Shown: piece by piece, positions 34,713 through 44,437 of the stretch | How the letters are laid out: each line of letters begins with the position of its first letter | Numbering within the stretch: the first letter of the stretch is position 1 | From: an uncultured Burkholderiaceae bacterium | GTDB lineage: Bacteria; Pseudomonadota; Gammaproteobacteria; Burkholderiales; Burkholderiaceae | Length of the DNA: 54,169 nucleotides | Direction of reading: 5' to 3' | NCBI GenBank assembly: GCA_937862905.1 | Contig: CALMCL010000015.1 | Span: forward strand, 1 to 54,169 | The notes under the pieces: generated by a model | What the model was told of the DNA's origin: nothing | Database searches by the model: none | The model's input: the letters and a program-made list of their open reading frames with translations, nothing else | Program-made: the position numbers and the translations under genes

Positions 34713-36059
34713 ATGGCTAATATTAATACTAATAGCAATGCGAAAGGCGGCAGCGGTCGCTTAGCAGCATACATTGTGATCGCAATGATTCTGGGCATTA
34801 TTTTTGGTTGGATGGTCAATCAAAAAATGGTGACGGTCGACATGTCTTATATCGGCTTGTTGTCTACCCTCTTCTTGCGTGCAATCAAAATGATCATCGC
34901 ACCTTTGGTGTTCTCGACATTGGTGGTGGGTATCGCTCAAATGGGTCAAGGCTCTGCTGTTGGTCGTGTGGGCTTGAAAGCCTTGTTGTGGTTTGTCACG
35001 GCGTCTATTGTGTCACTGTTTTTGGGTCTGGTTTTTGCCAACTTGTTCCAACCAGGTGTCGGCAGTACTTTGACCGCATTAACACCTGAACAAATTGCTG
35101 CGGGCAAGGACAAATTGGCGGGCTTCTCTCAAGGCGTCAAAGACTCAGGCTTTGTGGCATTCATCACCGCTCAGTTGATTCCAACGTCATTCGCGGATGC
35201 AGCGGCAGGCAACAAATTGTTACAGATCGTGTTCTTCTCTGTGTTCTTCGGCGTGGCTTTGGGTGCTTTAGGCCACAAAGGTCAAGGCTTGGTTGACTTG
35301 CTCGACCAATTGTCACACGTGATGATCAAATTGACTGGTTATGTGATGAAGGCGGCGCCTTTGGCCGTATTCGCAGCCATTTCAAGTGTTGTCGCTGAAA
35401 AAGGTTTGTCTGTGTTGATCACTTATGGCAAATTCATGGGCTCGTTCTACATCGCATTGTTCGTGTTGTGGGCTTTGTTGATCGCTGTTGGTTATGTGTT
35501 CTTGGGCAAACGCGTGTTCACCTTAATGCGCGAAGTGAAAGAAGCGTTTTTCTTGTCTTTTGCAACAGCATCTTCAGAAGCGGCTTATCCAAAAATTTTG
35601 GATGCGTTGGATCGCTTTGGTGTTTCTCGTAAAATCTCAAGTTTCGTTATGCCTTTGGGTTACTCGTTCAACTTGGACGGTTCAATGATGTATTGCACTT
35701 TTGCATCATTGTTTATCGCTCAGTTCTACGGCATTGAGTTGCCTATGGGTACACAGATCGCCATGTTGTTCACCTTGATGGTGACCTCAAAAGGCATGGC
35801 TGGTATTCCATCTGCTTCATTGGTGGTGATTGCGGGTACTTTGGCGCAATTCAATTTACCTGTTGAAGGCATGCTGTTGATCTTGGGCGTGGATCGTTTC
35901 CTTGACATGGGTCGTTCTGCAACCAATGCGGTGGGTAACTCTATTGCTTCAGCTGTGGTGGCCAAATGGGAAGGTGAATTGTTGCCGGAAGATCAAGCGG
36001 CTAAACGTGCTTTGGATATCCAAGCCGAGGCTGCTGCAACCATGGATCATCACTTGTAA
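34713..36059 (+). CDS. Dicarboxylate/amino acid:cation symporter (DAACS, GltP/DctA family)
   Basis: This 448-residue inner-membrane protein imports C4-dicarboxylates or acidic amino acids with protons or sodium. Features in order: hydrophobic N-terminal helices, FLRAIKMIIAPLVFSTLVVGIA near 53-74 (family signature), and the re-entrant hairpin serine-rich motif as FATASSEAAYPK near 288-299, followed by PLGYSFNLDGSMMYC, the NMDGT-like cation/substrate motif (here NLDGS), and a final MGRSATNAVGNS helix, which normally contains the substrate-binding Asp/Asn. AAAGGAA precedes ATG 34713. Substrate choice cannot be fixed by eye. A terminator follows within 110 bp. Confidence 0.93.
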   Translation: MANINTNSNAKGGSGRLAAYIVIAMILGIIFGWMVNQKMVTVDMSYIGLLSTLFLRAIKMIIAPLVFSTLVVGIAQMGQGSAVGRVGLKALLWFVTASIVSLFLGLVFANLFQPGVGSTLTALTPEQIAAGKDKLAGFSQGVKDSGFVAFITAQLIPTSFADAAAGNKLLQIVFFSVFFGVALGALGHKGQGLVDLLDQLSHVMIKLTGYVMKAAPLAVFAAISSVVAEKGLSVLITYGKFMGSFYIALFVLWALLIAVGYVFLGKRVFTLMREVKEAFFLSFATASSEAAYPKILDALDRFGVSRKISSFVMPLGYSFNLDGSMMYCTFASLFIAQFYGIELPMGTQIAMLFTLMVTSKGMAGIPSASLVVIAGTLAQFNLPVEGMLLILGVDRFLDMGRSATNAVGNSIASAVVAKWEGELLPEDQAAKRALDIQAEAAATMDHHL

Positions 36060-36134
36060 TTGAAACATCCTTGACACAAGGGTGCACCACACCAGACGGC
36101 GGTGTGGTGCACTGACTTTACAAGTTACCTCAGC

Positions 36135-36163
36135 AAAAAAAGCGAGCATCGGCTCGCTTTTTT
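36135..36163. terminator. Rho-independent terminator after the DAACS symporter
   Basis: AAAAAAAGCGAGC and GCTCGCTTTTTT form a strong stem with an ATCG loop and flanking A and T tracts. It ends the symporter transcript before the antiporter-like gene. Confidence 0.88.
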
Positions 36164-36274
36164 GTGCGTAAAAATCGCACTTGTGCACATCAATCATCGC
36201 TTTATGCATTATGCTGAGGTGTGTGCGCAAAATGCGTTTTAGATCAAATTTGAGATGACGACGGTGGTGAGTGT

Positions 36275-37690
36275 ATGTGGAAATTGTTGATGGTTTTGTG
36301 GCTGTGTTTAAATGGCAATGTGGCATGTGCTGCGGGTACGGGCATGGCGCACATTGGTTTGCCTTGGGCACTGCCATTTGCTGGCGTGTTGTTGTCGATT
36401 GCCCTTTTCCCCCTCATTGCCCCTCAGTTTTGGCACCATCATTTTGGTAAAGTCGCCGCAGCATGGACTGTGGCCTTTTTACTTCCTGCCACCGTTTATT
36501 TTGGTCTGAATGAGGTGCTGCATGTGGTGACGCATGCATTGTTGGCGGAGTACATACCGTTTATTATTTTGATTGCCAGCTTATTCATCATTTCGGGTGG
36601 TGTGTATGTGCGAGGCAATCTGCATGGGAGCCCAGAGGTCAATGTGGCGATTCTATTTGCGGGGGCTGTGCTGGCCAGCGTGATGGGCACAACGGGTGCA
36701 TCCATGCTGTTGATTCGCCCTCTGTTGCGCGCCAATGACAACCGTCAACACAAAGTGCATGTGGTGGTGTTTTTTATCTTTTTGGTGGCCAATATTGGTG
36801 GTTCGTTGACGCCTTTGGGTGATCCGCCATTGTTTTTGGGGTTTTTGAATGGAGTGCCCTTTTTATGGACGTTGCAGCATATCTTTTTTGAAACATGTTT
36901 GTCTGTGGTGATTCTGCTGGGTTTGTTTTACATGATTGATCGTTATTATTATCACAATCGGGAGGAAAACTTACCGGATATCATGGACCCCACGCCTGAT
37001 ACCCATGGCATTGGTTTTGATGGTCAGTTGAACTTTATCTGGTTGTTGGGGGCGATTTTCTTTGTTTTATTAAGCGGTTTGTGGAAGTCGGATGTGGGCT
37101 TTAATGTGCTGGGTACGGTGGTGGGTTTGCCCAGTTTGGTGCGTGATGTGGGGCTGGTGGCGATGGCGTGGCTGTCATGGGTGACAACGGCACGAAGCAT
37201 TCGGATTAAAAATCAATTCCATTTTGAGCCTGTATTTGAGGTGGCAAAATTATTTATTGCCATTTTTATCACCATTGCGCCGGTCATTGCCATGTTGCAA
37301 GCGGGTGTGGATGGTCCTTTTGTGAAGTTGGTGCGTCTGGTTCATGATGCCAGTGGCGCGCCGATTGACAGCCATTATTTTTGGGCAACGGGTCTGTTGT
37401 CTGGCTTTTTGGACAATGCGCCGACTTATTTGGTGTTCTTCAATTTGGCCGGCGGCGATGTGGCGCATTTGACCACGGATTATGCCACTACTTTGGCGGC
37501 AATTTCAGCTGGGTCTGTGTTCATGGGGGCTCTGAGTTATATCGGAAACGCCCCCAATTTTATGGTGAAATCGATCGCTGAGCACAGCGGTTTGAAAATG
37601 CCATCGTTTTTCGGGTATATGGCATGGTCATTTGGGATTTTAATCCCGTTGTTTGTGTTGTTGACCGTGTTGTTTTTTAAACCAATGTAG
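36275..37690 (+). CDS. NhaD-like sodium:proton antiporter / citrate-type ion transporter
   Basis: The 471-residue protein has about twelve hydrophobic segments and an N-terminal signal-like helix. GTTGASMLLIRPLLRAN and NIGGSLTPLGDPPLFLGFL near residues 150-195 are the ion-transporter-superfamily hairpin signature, repeated in the second half as SGFLDNAPTYLVFFNLA and SVFMGALSYIGNAPNFMVKS. The family is annotated as Na+/H+ antiporters of NhaD type, but direct evidence for many members is thin. ATG 36275 has only a weak ribosome binding site. It follows the DAACS terminator and probably has its own promoter in 36170-36270. Confidence 0.82.
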   Translation: MWKLLMVLWLCLNGNVACAAGTGMAHIGLPWALPFAGVLLSIALFPLIAPQFWHHHFGKVAAAWTVAFLLPATVYFGLNEVLHVVTHALLAEYIPFIILIASLFIISGGVYVRGNLHGSPEVNVAILFAGAVLASVMGTTGASMLLIRPLLRANDNRQHKVHVVVFFIFLVANIGGSLTPLGDPPLFLGFLNGVPFLWTLQHIFFETCLSVVILLGLFYMIDRYYYHNREENLPDIMDPTPDTHGIGFDGQLNFIWLLGAIFFVLLSGLWKSDVGFNVLGTVVGLPSLVRDVGLVAMAWLSWVTTARSIRIKNQFHFEPVFEVAKLFIAIFITIAPVIAMLQAGVDGPFVKLVRLVHDASGAPIDSHYFWATGLLSGFLDNAPTYLVFFNLAGGDVAHLTTDYATTLAAISAGSVFMGALSYIGNAPNFMVKSIAEHSGLKMPSFFGYMAWSFGILIPLFVLLTVLFFKPM

Positions 37691-37877
37691 CCATCAACTC
37701 AGCGTATGGATCGGTTAAATGTGTGTTTTGAAGTTGGCGTTTCTGCCCGAGAATTCCTGACGGCAGCAAGCCAACTCAAAAAAGTTGCCAATAAGCCGAT
37801 TTAGACTTGACCGCATTGAATCCTCAGTGGCAGATAAGCCTTTGCGGACTTTCTTTGTTACACCTGTGGGTCGTTTA

Positions 37878-38324
37878 TTAAGCCCATAAGGCAATGCGCA
37901 AGGCGTTGACCAGCGTGTCATATTGCGCTTTAGAAACGCAGGGTTGTGGCGTTTGCATGGCTTGCGTAGGGGTTAAAGCCCATACGGGGTTTGGGAAGTT
38001 CACATCGTTGGCAAATCGTGGGATCACATGCCAATGCAGATGCGGGGTCATGTTGCCCAAGCTGGCCAAGTTGATCTTTGTGGGCGACAAGATGTCGCGC
38101 ATGACCTGCTCAACAGTGAACGCAACGTCCAATAGCATGCGACGTTGGGTCGGGGTGAGGTCGGTCATTTCAGCCACGTGTTCATGCCACACCACACGCG
38201 CAAAACCCACGAAATGTGGGTCATTGACCATGATCACGCGTAAATCGGCATTGCGCCAAACCAACTCGCCGCCTGTCGTGTTACATAGCTCGCAGTGTGG
38301 GATTTGAGCATAGATTGGAAGCAT
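37878..38324 (-). CDS. HIT family protein
   Basis: Histidine-triad proteins hydrolyse nucleotide phosphoramidates or dinucleoside polyphosphates. The 148-residue product has the triad as HLHWHVIPR near residue 95, an N-terminal C.LC pair (CELCNTTGG) typical of the zinc-containing branch, and VNDPHFVGFARVVWHEH as the first sheet. The triad reads HLHWHV rather than HVHLHV, which is common in this proteobacterial group. TTAGGA precedes ATG 38324, directly behind a hairpin with a T tract. Confidence 0.9.
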   Translation of the reverse strand: MLPIYAQIPHCELCNTTGGELVWRNADLRVIMVNDPHFVGFARVVWHEHVAEMTDLTPTQRRMLLDVAFTVEQVMRDILSPTKINLASLGNMTPHLHWHVIPRFANDVNFPNPVWALTPTQAMQTPQPCVSKAQYDTLVNALRIALWA

Positions 38325-38332
38325 GGTTGTCC

Positions 38333-38383
38333 TAAAAAAATGAGCCCATCAATGGGGGTGTGATGATCACCACCTTGATGGGC
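38333..38383 (-). terminator. Hairpin with T tract between argB and the HIT gene
   Basis: On the minus strand GCCCATCAA pairs with TTGATGGGC, with further pairing inside a loop containing GGTGG and CACC, and is followed by TCATTTTTTT. The T tract ends at the ribosome binding site of the HIT gene, so this could terminate argB transcription or act as an attenuator for HIT. Confidence 0.6.
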
Positions 38384-38488
38384 AATCAATAATAAAAAGC
38401 GCATTAATCCTGTGATTGACCAGGTGAAGTTTGGCATTGTGACTGTTAAAATCGAATGGTTAAAGTCGGATGGTCACCGTGCAAACGC

Positions 38489-39406
38489 TCATTGGGTGAT
38501 CATCGTGCCCACACCCGTGTCCGTCAAAATCTCCAGCAACATGCAATGTGGCACGCGGCCATCAATGATGTGCACTGAATTCACGCCGCTTTTGGCGGCA
38601 TCCAGTGCCGATGAAATTTTTGGCAACATACCACCCGACAGTGTGCCATTGGCGACCAGCTCATCAATTTTACTGGTGTTCAGCTGACTCATCAAGTTGC
38701 CCTCTTGATCAAGCACGCCTTTGATGTTGGTCAACATCACCAATTTTTCTGCATCCAACGTCCGTGCCAGCTCACCTGCGACCACATCGGCATTGATGTT
38801 GTATGACACATTGTGTTCATCGGTGCCAATCGGTGATATCACTGGAATAAAGCCGCCTTCAATGAGGGCTGTCACCGCAGCAGGGTTCACCTTGGTCACA
38901 TCACCGACCAAACCGATGTCATGCTGCACCGATGGGTCTTTGATGTCTTGCAAATACAGTTTTTTGACCTGAATCAAGTTGCCATCCCGTCCCGACAAAC
39001 CCACCGCGGCTCCGCCTGCGTGGTTAATCAAACCAACAATGTCACCTTGCACTTGGCCTGCGAGAACCGCCTCCACAATGTCCATCGTGTCCTCATCGGT
39101 CACACGCATGCCTTGAATGAATTGGCCTTTAATGCCCACGCGGGTCAGGGCCGCTTCAATTTGCGGGCCGCCGCCATGCACCACAATCGGCTGAATGCCG
39201 ACCAATTTAAGCAGCACCACATCACGTGCAAAACATTCTTGTAAATATTTGTCGGTCATCGCATTGCCGCCGTATTTGATGACGATGGTTTTGCCTTGAA
39301 AACGACGAATGTGGGGCAACGCTTCCGCGATGATGCCCGCTTTTAAATTTGGGGAAATGGTCGCAATCTGCTCGTAAAGGTCTTTAACATCGGGATTGAA
39401 AGACAT
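38489..39406 (-). CDS. argB: Acetylglutamate kinase
   Basis: ArgB phosphorylates N-acetylglutamate, the second step of arginine synthesis. The open frame extends to 39544, but ATG 39406 ([13 protein letters not shown]), with AAGGA upstream, gives the expected 305 residues. The kinase motifs are [13 protein letters not shown] near the N-terminus, [15 protein letters not shown], and [26 protein letters not shown] near residue 200. The C-terminus [20 protein letters not shown] is typical. It stands apart from argJ in the window. Confidence 0.97.
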   Translation of the reverse strand: MSFNPDVKDLYEQIATISPNLKAGIIAEALPHIRRFQGKTIVIKYGGNAMTDKYLQECFARDVVLLKLVGIQPIVVHGGGPQIEAALTRVGIKGQFIQGMRVTDEDTMDIVEAVLAGQVQGDIVGLINHAGGAAVGLSGRDGNLIQVKKLYLQDIKDPSVQHDIGLVGDVTKVNPAAVTALIEGGFIPVISPIGTDEHNVSYNINADVVAGELARTLDAEKLVMLTNIKGVLDQEGNLMSQLNTSKIDELVANGTLSGGMLPKISSALDAAKSGVNSVHIIDGRVPHCMLLEILTDTGVGTMITQ

Positions 39407-39553
39407 GTTGAAAAAATCCTTAAAAATAAATGGGTCGGTGGATCTCAAGGATTGAATTATCGCATTGATGGGGCAAGCTGTCGCACAAAAAATAAAGTTA
39501 ATATGCAAATCATGTCGCAGTATTGTTTGACTGCCATTAGGCATGATCGGTTT

Positions 39554-39994
39554 TTAAAAATTCATTTCCCGTGCATTTCCTTGCGCGTTCGCCTCCTTTT
39601 TTGGGTTCATTTGAAGCAAATCCCAGCGGTTGCCATAGGGGTCTTCAAACACCACAACAGTGCCGTAGGGTTCAATGCGTGGGGATTCAATAAAATGAAC
39701 ACCTCGTGCTTGATACACATGATAATCGCGCCAGAAATCATCGGTGTGTAAAAACAAAAACACCCGCCCGCCCGTTTGATTGCCGACCCTGCTGGTTTGT
39801 TCAGCATTGACCGCACGTGCCAACAGCAAAGAGCAGCTGGTCGTTGAGGTGTTGGGGGCAACCACAACCCAACGCTTACCCGCTTCCCGTGGCTCATCGG
39901 CCAGCAATGAGAAGCCCAACACTTGCGTGAAATAGGCAATGGCATCGTCGTAGTCAGGCACAACGAGGGCCATGTGCATCAGGTGTATCGGCAT
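39554..39994 (-). CDS. VOC (glyoxalase/bleomycin resistance) family protein
   Basis: The 146-residue protein has the paired beta-alpha-beta-beta-beta repeats of the vicinal-oxygen-chelate fold. It starts MPIHLMHMALVVPDYDDAIAYF, with the first metal ligand His7, and ends with TVVFEDPYGNRWDLLQ, where a conserved Glu would be expected in the strand VVFEDPYGN. AAGGAAG precedes ATG 39994. The family includes glyoxalases, dioxygenases and antibiotic-binding proteins; the reaction here is unknown. Confidence 0.88.
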   Translation of the reverse strand: MPIHLMHMALVVPDYDDAIAYFTQVLGFSLLADEPREAGKRWVVVAPNTSTTSCSLLLARAVNAEQTSRVGNQTGGRVFLFLHTDDFWRDYHVYQARGVHFIESPRIEPYGTVVVFEDPYGNRWDLLQMNPKKEANAQGNAREMNF

Positions 39995-40116
39995 GTGCGC
40001 TTCCTTAAATCACCCTAAGCGGCCACCTTAAGCGGCACTTAGGTGTGTTTTGGTGTGTTCTAGATGTTGAAAAAAGGTGTTTAGAAAAAGATATTTAAAT
40101 GTGATGAAATGCGCAC

Positions 40117-40740
40117 TCATGGCATTCCATTGCGTCCATGTGCCATAAAACCAGCCCGTGCACCCAAGCGATCGTAGTACGCCGTCACGGCGGGCAAGTG
40201 GGCATGCGCAATCGGCGCGGCCATCCAGCGGTGGGTGGACAGCCCCAACACCACATCCGCCAATGTGAATGTGTCACCTGTCACAAAAGCACCGGTGCGA
40301 TTCAATTGTGCATCCAATATCGCCATGTGATGGTTCCAGTGGGCCACCCCTGCTGCCAACAACGAGGGGTTTTGGTAATCGACATGTTGACGCACCAAAG
40401 ACATGAATGCATAGCGCCATGAATTATTCAATTCACTGGCTTGCCAATCCATCCACTGCTCCACCTTCGCCCTTGAGGCGGGTGCGCTTGGTAGCAAATC
40501 ATCGCGACCACGGCGTTGTGTCAAGTAACGACAAATCACGTTGGACTCCCACAACGTCACATCGTCATCCTGAATCACTGGCACCATGCCGTTTGGATTC
40601 ATGGCAAGAAACTCAGGCGTCAGTGTGGAGCTGAAACCTGAGCCATAATCCTCTTGCGTGAATGGTTCGTTGAGCTCAACGCAAGTCCAAAGGACTTTAC
40701 GCACATTGATCGATGTGCTTTTGCCGTAGATTTTGAGCAT
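40117..40740 (-). CDS. Glutathione S-transferase family protein
   Basis: The 207-residue protein has a thioredoxin-fold N-terminal domain (MLKIYGKSTSINVRKVLWTC, MVPVIQDDDVTLWESNVICRYL, the glutathione-binding cis-Pro and ESNVI motifs) and a helical C-terminal domain (FTLADVVLGLSTHRW). The layout resembles the GstB group of proteobacteria. AGGGGA precedes ATG 40740. The physiological substrate is unknown; detoxification of electrophiles is the family role. Confidence 0.9.
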   Translation of the reverse strand: MLKIYGKSTSINVRKVLWTCVELNEPFTQEDYGSGFSSTLTPEFLAMNPNGMVPVIQDDDVTLWESNVICRYLTQRRGRDDLLPSAPASRAKVEQWMDWQASELNNSWRYAFMSLVRQHVDYQNPSLLAAGVAHWNHHMAILDAQLNRTGAFVTGDTFTLADVVLGLSTHRWMAAPIAHAHLPAVTAYYDRLGARAGFMAHGRNGMP

Positions 40741-40903
40741 AGTGTCCCCTGTGCATGGATGTTTTCGGTCTTACCGATCTCGCCAATTTCCGATGAACAC
40801 GGTATAAGTGCGCATCGCCTGTGATGTTGAAGTGCGGCATGTGGAATGATGTCCATGGTGCAGTCATCCCAATGCCCATGAAATGCGCTGTCGTTTTAAG
40901 AGG

Positions 40904-41419
40904 TCACGTCGAAAAGCGAGCAACCACGGCAGGTGCTATGATTTTATGGGCGGGACCGACAAAAAACATGTAAATTCGACCCAATGTGTTGTGGACATGG
41001 ACGATGGTGGACACCGCCATGTGGTGCTTGTCGCCTTCAGACTGTTTTAATACAGACACTTTCACATCCAAGTGTTTGTCTGAATCGCCCAATACGACCT
41101 CTTGGTCTGATACGGCCAGCAGTGTAAAGATACCGATTCGATCGCCCACAACATAGCTGTTCAACGGTCGATTGGGGTCAATCTTGCTGAGCGCACCCAA
41201 ATCTTTTAACCCCACCCATTGCACCACCGTGTTGCGCAGTACCATCAAGCGATCGACCCATGCCGGTGTCTTGCCCATGGTTTTTAAGTACAACGCCAAT
41301 GCGGGCGCATCCGATGTGTCGATGCCGATTCGATGGCAGTCATAAAAAGATGCACCTTGAATTTCGTGGTGAATCATGCTGTTGCGTGGTACGGGGATGT
41401 GCTCAACACGGGAAGTCAT
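40904..41419 (-). CDS. DUF2867 domain protein
   Basis: The 171-residue protein matches the DUF2867 pattern: SFYDCHRI near residue 25, WVDRLMVLRNTVVQWVGLKDLG near 55-76, YVVGDRIGIFTLLAVSDQEVVLGDSDKHLDVKVSV-type strands, and a final TLGRIYMFFVGPAHKIIAP helix. No signal peptide or catalytic motif is evident, and function is unknown. It lies 82 bp after topB on the same strand and may share its transcript. Confidence 0.78.
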   Translation of the reverse strand: MTSRVEHIPVPRNSMIHHEIQGASFYDCHRIGIDTSDAPALALYLKTMGKTPAWVDRLMVLRNTVVQWVGLKDLGALSKIDPNRPLNSYVVGDRIGIFTLLAVSDQEVVLGDSDKHLDVKVSVLKQSEGDKHHMAVSTIVHVHNTLGRIYMFFVGPAHKIIAPAVVARFST

Positions 41420-41501
41420 GGCTTGCTTTCTCAGGTGACGCCAAGGCTAACCCGTGGGCGCCTTGGTTGAGGTGTGGTTCGGTGTGTTTGGCTTGAACGC
41501 C

Positions 41502-44192
41502 CTACTCCACTTGTTCAGCCGCTGTTTTTGCCGTTTTTCTGACGGCGGGTTTTTTGGTTGCACGTGTACTTGCCACTTTGGTCGTGGTTTTTGTTGCCGT
41601 TTTGCTGGCAGCCTTGCTTGTTGTTTTGGCTGTTGTTTTTACAGCCGACTTGACGGTTTTAGTTGCTTTTTTTGCAGGTGCATCGCTGGCTGCAACGCCT
41701 TCATCGGCTTTAGCTGCCTTTGCGGCGGGCTTTTCTGCTTTTGGGGCTTTCGCCTCAAACTCAAAGCCCACTTTCCCTGCGTTGTTGACCAAAAACGCTT
41801 TGAACATCCGCCCTGTGCGTGCAGATTTGAAGCTGGTGAGCAGGTCGGTACGACCCGTGGTCAGCAGCTTTTCCATTTGCTCGCGGCTGATTTCTTGTTG
41901 CAAAATCACTTTCCCAGAGCGGAAATCGCATTTTTTGTCTGCACCATAGGTATTTTCGCACGTGTAGCGTGTGCCTGCGTCGAAAACATGGTCGCCGCAT
42001 TTTGGGCAAGGACCGATGGCTGTTTGCGCGCTGAAATCGGGTTTTTCTTCATCATCTGCGCTTTGTCCAAAATCAAATTCCATTTTGTAATGCGCAGGTG
42101 ATTCTTTGTCCTCGACAATTCGCAGAATTGCGGCGAATGGGCGCCCCATTTTGCTGCGGAAGCCTTGCAACAATGGGGTTTCACGGGTTTTCAGCAGGTC
42201 TTCGACTTCTTGCACTTCAAATGTGCGTCCGCCTGGGGTTTTGGACATTGAAAATTCGCATTGGGTGCAGGCGAAACGACGGTAGTTTTCTTTGATGACA
42301 CCGCCGCAGTTGGGGCATGGTGTGGTCAGGGTGGCGTAATCGCCTGGAATTGTTTCTGCGTTGAATTCTTTGGCGCGTTTGACGATGATTTGCGCCATTT
42401 GATGCACGTCGCGCATGAAGGCATCGCGCTTGATTTCACCGCGTTCCATTTGCGCGAGGCGATGTTCCCAGTCACCCGTCAGTTCTGCTGAGGTCAATTC
42501 TTCGACGCCCAGACCGCGCAGCAAGGTCAGCAATTGAAAAGCTTTGGCGGTTGGGATCAGCTCACGGCCTTCGCGCACGAGGTATTTTTCAAACAACAAA
42601 CCTTCGATGATTGAGGCGCGGGTTGCGGGCGTGCCCAAACCTTTCCCGCTCATGGCTTCACGCAGTTCGTCATCCAATAATTTGCCAGCCCCTTCCATCG
42701 CTGACAGCAACGTGGCTTCAGAGTAGCGTGCAGGTGGGCGGGTGGCGAGACCAACGAGGTCGACGTGGTCTGTGGTGACTTTTTCTTCTGGGGAGACCGC
42801 GACCAGCATGTCGTCTTCTTTTTGCTCATCGCGCCCGTAGATGGCTTGCCAGCCTGCATTGACCAATACACGCCCTTCTGTCTTGAAATGATGCGCCAAT
42901 ACTTGGGTGATGCGTGTGGTCACCAAGTATTCTGCTGCGGGGAAAAACACCGCCATAAAGCGTTTAACGACCAAATCATACAGCTTTTGCTCGGGTTCGC
43001 TCAGGTTCTTGGGGGCTTGCAAGGTTGGAATGATCGCAAAGTGATCGGATATTTTTGAGTTATCAAAAATGCGTTTGTTCGGTTTGACCCAGCCATTTTT
43101 TTCGATTTGTTGTGCAAAGCGGGTGTAATTGTTTTGCTCTTTCAACATTGCGACGGTTTGTTTGACCGTGGGGATGTAATCTTCGGGCAGTGCTTTGGAG
43201 TCGGTACGTGGGTAGGTCAGTACTTTGTGTTTTTCATACAAAGCTTGTGCCAAACCAAGGGTGTTTTTGGCACTAAAACCAAAGCGGGCATTGGCTTCAC
43301 GTTGCAAGCTGGTCAAGTCAAACAAGGCGGGCGCTGTTTGTGTGGAGGGTTTGGATTCCTCGGTGACCGTGCCTTTTTGTCCTTCGCAGGCCATGACAAT
43401 GGTGGAGGCGGCGATTTTACTCCACAGGCGAGCGTCGCGACGCTCGGGGTCGGTGTCGTCTTTCTTGAATTTTGGATCGTACCAACGGCCTTTGTACACC
43501 CCTTGGGCGCAAACAAACTCGGCATGCACTTCCCAGTAATCGCGTGATTTAAAGGCGCGAATCGCTTCTTCTCGCTCGACCACAACGGTCAGGGTGGGCG
43601 TTTGCACGCGACCCACTGTGGTCAAAAAGAAACCACCGTCTTTGGAGTTAAATGCAGTCATGGCGCGTGTGCCATTGATGCCCACGAGCCAGTCGGCCTC
43701 TGAACGTGAGCGCGCAGCATCGGCCAAGTTCAACATTTGTTCATCCGTGCGCAGGTGTGCCAAGCCATCACGAATCGCTGTTGGCGTCATGCTTTGCAAC
43801 CACAAGCGTTGTGAGGGTTGCTTGGCTTTGGTGTACTGCATGATGTAGCGGAAGATCAGCTCCCCTTCGCGCCCCGCATCACAGGCGTTGATGACATTGC
43901 TGATGTCTTTGCGTTTGAGCAGTTTGGTCAACGTTTTGAGCTTGGATTCTGATTTGACGATGGGGCGCAAATCAAAATGCGGGGGGATGTGTGGCAAATG
44001 GGTGAAGCTCCATTTGCCGCGTTTGATGTCGTGCTCTTCGGGCACAATCAGCTCAAGTAGATGGCCGACTGCAGCGGCAACGACAAAATCGTCATTTTCG
44101 TGGAAATCATCTTTTTTGGTGCATCCGCCGATGGCTTTGGCGATGTCGTTGGCGACCGAGGGTTTCTCGGCGATGATGAGGGTTTTGCTCAT
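41502..44192 (-). CDS. topB: DNA topoisomerase III with histone-like C-terminal tail
   Basis: TopB is a type IA topoisomerase that decatenates DNA through a single-strand break. The 896-residue protein has an N-terminal TOPRIM domain (IIAEKPSVA with Glu9; ACDAGREGELIF with Asp105 to Glu111), the active-site tyrosine in LTYPRTDSKALPEDY (Tyr327), and two C-terminal Cys clusters (CPNCGGVIKENYRRFACTQC and CPKCGDHVFDAGTRYTC). It ends with about 80 residues of Lys/Ala/Thr/Ser repeats (AKKATKTVKSAVKTTAKTTS and similar), much like histone H1 or bacterial H1-like proteins, which probably bind DNA nonspecifically. A candidate promoter is at 44322-44351. Confidence 0.97.
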   Translation of the reverse strand: MSKTLIIAEKPSVANDIAKAIGGCTKKDDFHENDDFVVAAAVGHLLELIVPEEHDIKRGKWSFTHLPHIPPHFDLRPIVKSESKLKTLTKLLKRKDISNVINACDAGREGELIFRYIMQYTKAKQPSQRLWLQSMTPTAIRDGLAHLRTDEQMLNLADAARSRSEADWLVGINGTRAMTAFNSKDGGFFLTTVGRVQTPTLTVVVEREEAIRAFKSRDYWEVHAEFVCAQGVYKGRWYDPKFKKDDTDPERRDARLWSKIAASTIVMACEGQKGTVTEESKPSTQTAPALFDLTSLQREANARFGFSAKNTLGLAQALYEKHKVLTYPRTDSKALPEDYIPTVKQTVAMLKEQNNYTRFAQQIEKNGWVKPNKRIFDNSKISDHFAIIPTLQAPKNLSEPEQKLYDLVVKRFMAVFFPAAEYLVTTRITQVLAHHFKTEGRVLVNAGWQAIYGRDEQKEDDMLVAVSPEEKVTTDHVDLVGLATRPPARYSEATLLSAMEGAGKLLDDELREAMSGKGLGTPATRASIIEGLLFEKYLVREGRELIPTAKAFQLLTLLRGLGVEELTSAELTGDWEHRLAQMERGEIKRDAFMRDVHQMAQIIVKRAKEFNAETIPGDYATLTTPCPNCGGVIKENYRRFACTQCEFSMSKTPGGRTFEVQEVEDLLKTRETPLLQGFRSKMGRPFAAILRIVEDKESPAHYKMEFDFGQSADDEEKPDFSAQTAIGPCPKCGDHVFDAGTRYTCENTYGADKKCDFRSGKVILQQEISREQMEKLLTTGRTDLLTSFKSARTGRMFKAFLVNNAGKVGFEFEAKAPKAEKPAAKAAKADEGVAASDAPAKKATKTVKSAVKTTAKTTSKAASKTATKTTTKVASTRATKKPAVRKTAKTAAEQVE

Positions 44193-44321
44193 GGCTTGCC
44201 TGTCTAGTGCGAAAGTTGGAAAACGCGCATGAATGTCAATTCATCCAGCGTCTTAAATATATGTGTGTGCAAAGCAGACCGCGGCATCGTTAAAGGCGAT
44301 GTTGGGCTTGATTTTTGGGCT

Positions 44322-44351
44322 ATCATACGCGCAAGACAACGGATTGCGCAA
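44322..44351 (-). promoter_or_regulatory. Candidate promoter of topB
   Basis: On the minus strand TTGCGC (44351-44346) and TATGAT (44327-44322) are 18 bp apart. Transcription would start near 44315, about 120 bases ahead of topB. Both boxes deviate from consensus. Confidence 0.42.
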
Positions 44352-44437
44352 GCAGAAGACTCGAATAATTCCAATCTGAAATTCATGAAAGTTGAGATTA
44401 GTTTGCGATGCTTGCAAGGTTCAACTTTTGAATCCAA

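Noticed and set aside
37715..37921. 68-codon minus-strand ORF beside the HIT gene
   Set aside because: No ribosome binding site or family pattern; it overlaps the end of the HIT gene. I considered a transposase remnant but saw no supporting motif or repeat.
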